From assembly GCA_002284615.2 (NCBI GenBank), contig MU069496.1, forward strand, positions 335,117 to 352,330: a DNA stretch of 17,214 bases, given 5' to 3'. Made by a program: the position numbers and the translations under genes. The first letter of the stretch is position 1; every line of letters starts with the position of its first letter. This document shows positions 15,771-17,214 of this stretch, piece after piece. The DNA comes from Dunaliella salina. Taxonomy: Eukaryota > Chlorophyta > Chlorophyceae > Chlamydomonadales > Dunaliellaceae. The notes under the pieces are model-generated. The model saw only the letters and a program-made list of their open reading frames with translations. It had not been told where the DNA came from and made no database searches.

Positions 15771-17214
15771 GTGGTCCTCTCAGCATGCCTCAGGCGCCCC
15801 TTTGCGCTTGCAACCTGACACATGGCGCTGAGCCTGCTGCACACTTTTTTCTATTCTGTCCTCCATCTTTGCAGGATGGATCTGTTGTCACATCATACCT
15901 TAGGGGCCCCCTCGTGCTCACAATCTGTCAAATGGTGCTGAGGCTACTGCGCACATGTCCCCTTCTATTCTGTCCTTTCATTTTAACTGGCTGTCCTCTT
16001 AGCATGCCCGAGATGCCCCCCCCGCCACTCGCAACCTGTCGAATGGTGCTGGGGTTACTGCTTGCAGATCCCCTTCTATTCTCTGTCTTTTCTTTTTAAT
16101 GGGCTGTCCTTTCAGCTTGCCCAAGGCGCCCTCTCCTACTCACGACCTGTCAAACAGTGCTGAGGTCACTGCACTAATCCCCCTCTATTCTCTCCTCTAT
16201 CTTGGCATGGGCTGTCCTCCAAGTATTCCAAAGGCAACCCCGTCTATTCACCTGCCAATAAGTGCTGGTACCACTGCTCGTGTATCCCCTTGTACTCTGA
16301 ACCCCTATTTTTGCATGGGCTGTCCTCTAAGTATGCCAAAGGCAACCCCTTCTATTCACCTAACAATAAATGCTGGTGCCGCCGCTCGTGTATCCCCTTT
16401 TACTCTGACCCCCTATTTTTGCATGGGCTGTCCTCTAGGTATGCCAAAGGCAACCCCTTCTATTCACCTAACAATAAATGCTGGTGCTGCCGCTCGTGTA
16501 TCCCCTTGTACTCTGACCCCCTATTTTTGCATGGGCTGTCCTCTAAGTATGCCAAAGGCACCCCCTCCCCACCCACAACCTGCCAAAAAGTACTGAGGCT
16601 GCTCCTCACGTCTCCCTTTCCATGCGGACCTTGTTTTTGCATGTACTCTCCTCTCAGCATGCCTTGGGCACCCTCTCCCCCTCAAAACCTGCCAAACAGT
16701 GCTGAGGCCGCTGCTCACATATCCCCTTCTATCCTGCTCTTTCTTTAACTGGGCTGTCTGCTATCCTGTTCTTTCTTTAACTGGGCTGTGTTCTCAACAT
16801 ACCTGAGGCTCCCCCACCCTACTCACAACCTGTCAAATAGTGCCAAGGCCGCCGCTCATGTTTCCCCTTCTATTCCATTTTTGTGTCCAGGCTCTCTGCT
16901 CAGCATGCCTTAGATACCCTCATGCTGGCGACGCCCCCCACATCCTCTTTGTGCCCTCCCAAATAGGGCTGGCTGCCATGCGATTGTTGGGCTGCAGTAG
17001 CTGCTCATATTTTTCCCCTTCCATTCTGTCCTTGCGCCCAGGCAATCTGCACTGCATGCCTTAGACACCCTCATGCCGACCAATGTCCCCCTCCTGTTCA
17101 CACCCTCCCCAATGGCACTGGCGGCACTGCAATTTTTGGGCTGCAGTAGCTGCACGCGTCTTTACCCTTTCCAGGCAACCTGCTCTGCATGCCTTGGGCA
17201 CCCTCATGCTGACC
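15771..17214 (+). repeat. ~108-bp minisatellite running off the right edge
   Basis: Units near TGGGCTGTCCTCTMAGYATG begin at about 15771, 15877, 15988, 16100, 16208, 16316, 16424, 16532, 16642 and 16782, then diverged longer units at about 16887, 17035 and 17172. The spacing is exactly 108 bp for 16100 to 16532. The units at 16316 and 16424 differ at about three positions only, so they duplicated recently. A 32-bp internal duplication (TCTTTCTTTAACTGGGCTGT) enlarges the unit before 16782. Because 108 is 36 codons, two plus-strand frames stay open (16099-16596 and 16290-16748). Two frames open at once argues for composition, not selection. Confidence 0.9.

Noticed and set aside
16099..16748. 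36-residue repeat protein starting MGCP
   Set aside because: Two frames are open across the same units, so the 108-bp period alone explains the lack of stops.

Overview
The window looks like nuclear DNA from a repeat-rich eukaryote. It has no bacterial-style gene packing, no operons and no recognisable full-length conserved gene. It does have very long (GT)n tracts, many tandem minisatellite arrays, and short non-autonomous DNA transposons with terminal inverted repeats (TIRs) and target-site duplications (TSDs). The lineage cannot be assigned from the sequence. No rRNA, tRNA or CRISPR array was seen.

Layout. 1-560: degenerate ~196-bp tandem array. 871-1030: TGCATGCA-rich array with a strong hairpin. 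1316-1686: two long (GT)n tracts. 2204-3088: nested minisatellite whose later units each begin with AG|GTAAG, like a splice donor. 3359-3427: (GT)n. 3523-3700 and 4496-4690: short tandem duplications. 4669-7117: a ~150-185-bp minisatellite with internal (GCT)n expansions, split at 4799-5811 by a ~1-kb inserted element. 7133-7940: a second minisatellite, itself split at 7197-7436 by an insertion related to the array at position 1. 8029-8675: a compact hAT-like element with a clean 54-codon ORF on the minus strand. 9242-10433: two copies of a transposon family with CAGAGGTGGGC ends. 10465-12951: a coding-like fragment, a 181-bp duplication, a (GT)n tract and a decayed acidic ORF. 13190-14060 and 15075-15733: degenerate repeats, a hairpin and two more CAGAGGTGGGC-family copies in the opposite orientation, around AT-rich and coding-like sequence. 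15771-17214: a ~108-bp minisatellite running off the right edge.

The window behaves as a graveyard and nursery of tandem repeats and small DNA transposons, not as a pathway of cooperating genes. The best-supported events are three insertions whose flanking duplications can be read directly (4799-5811, 8029-8675, 15075-15733). Two of the minisatellites also preserve enough of the interrupted unit to reconstruct the empty site. The only ORF I would call a plausible protein gene is the 54-residue one inside the 8029-8675 element. Most other long open frames are translations of repeats.
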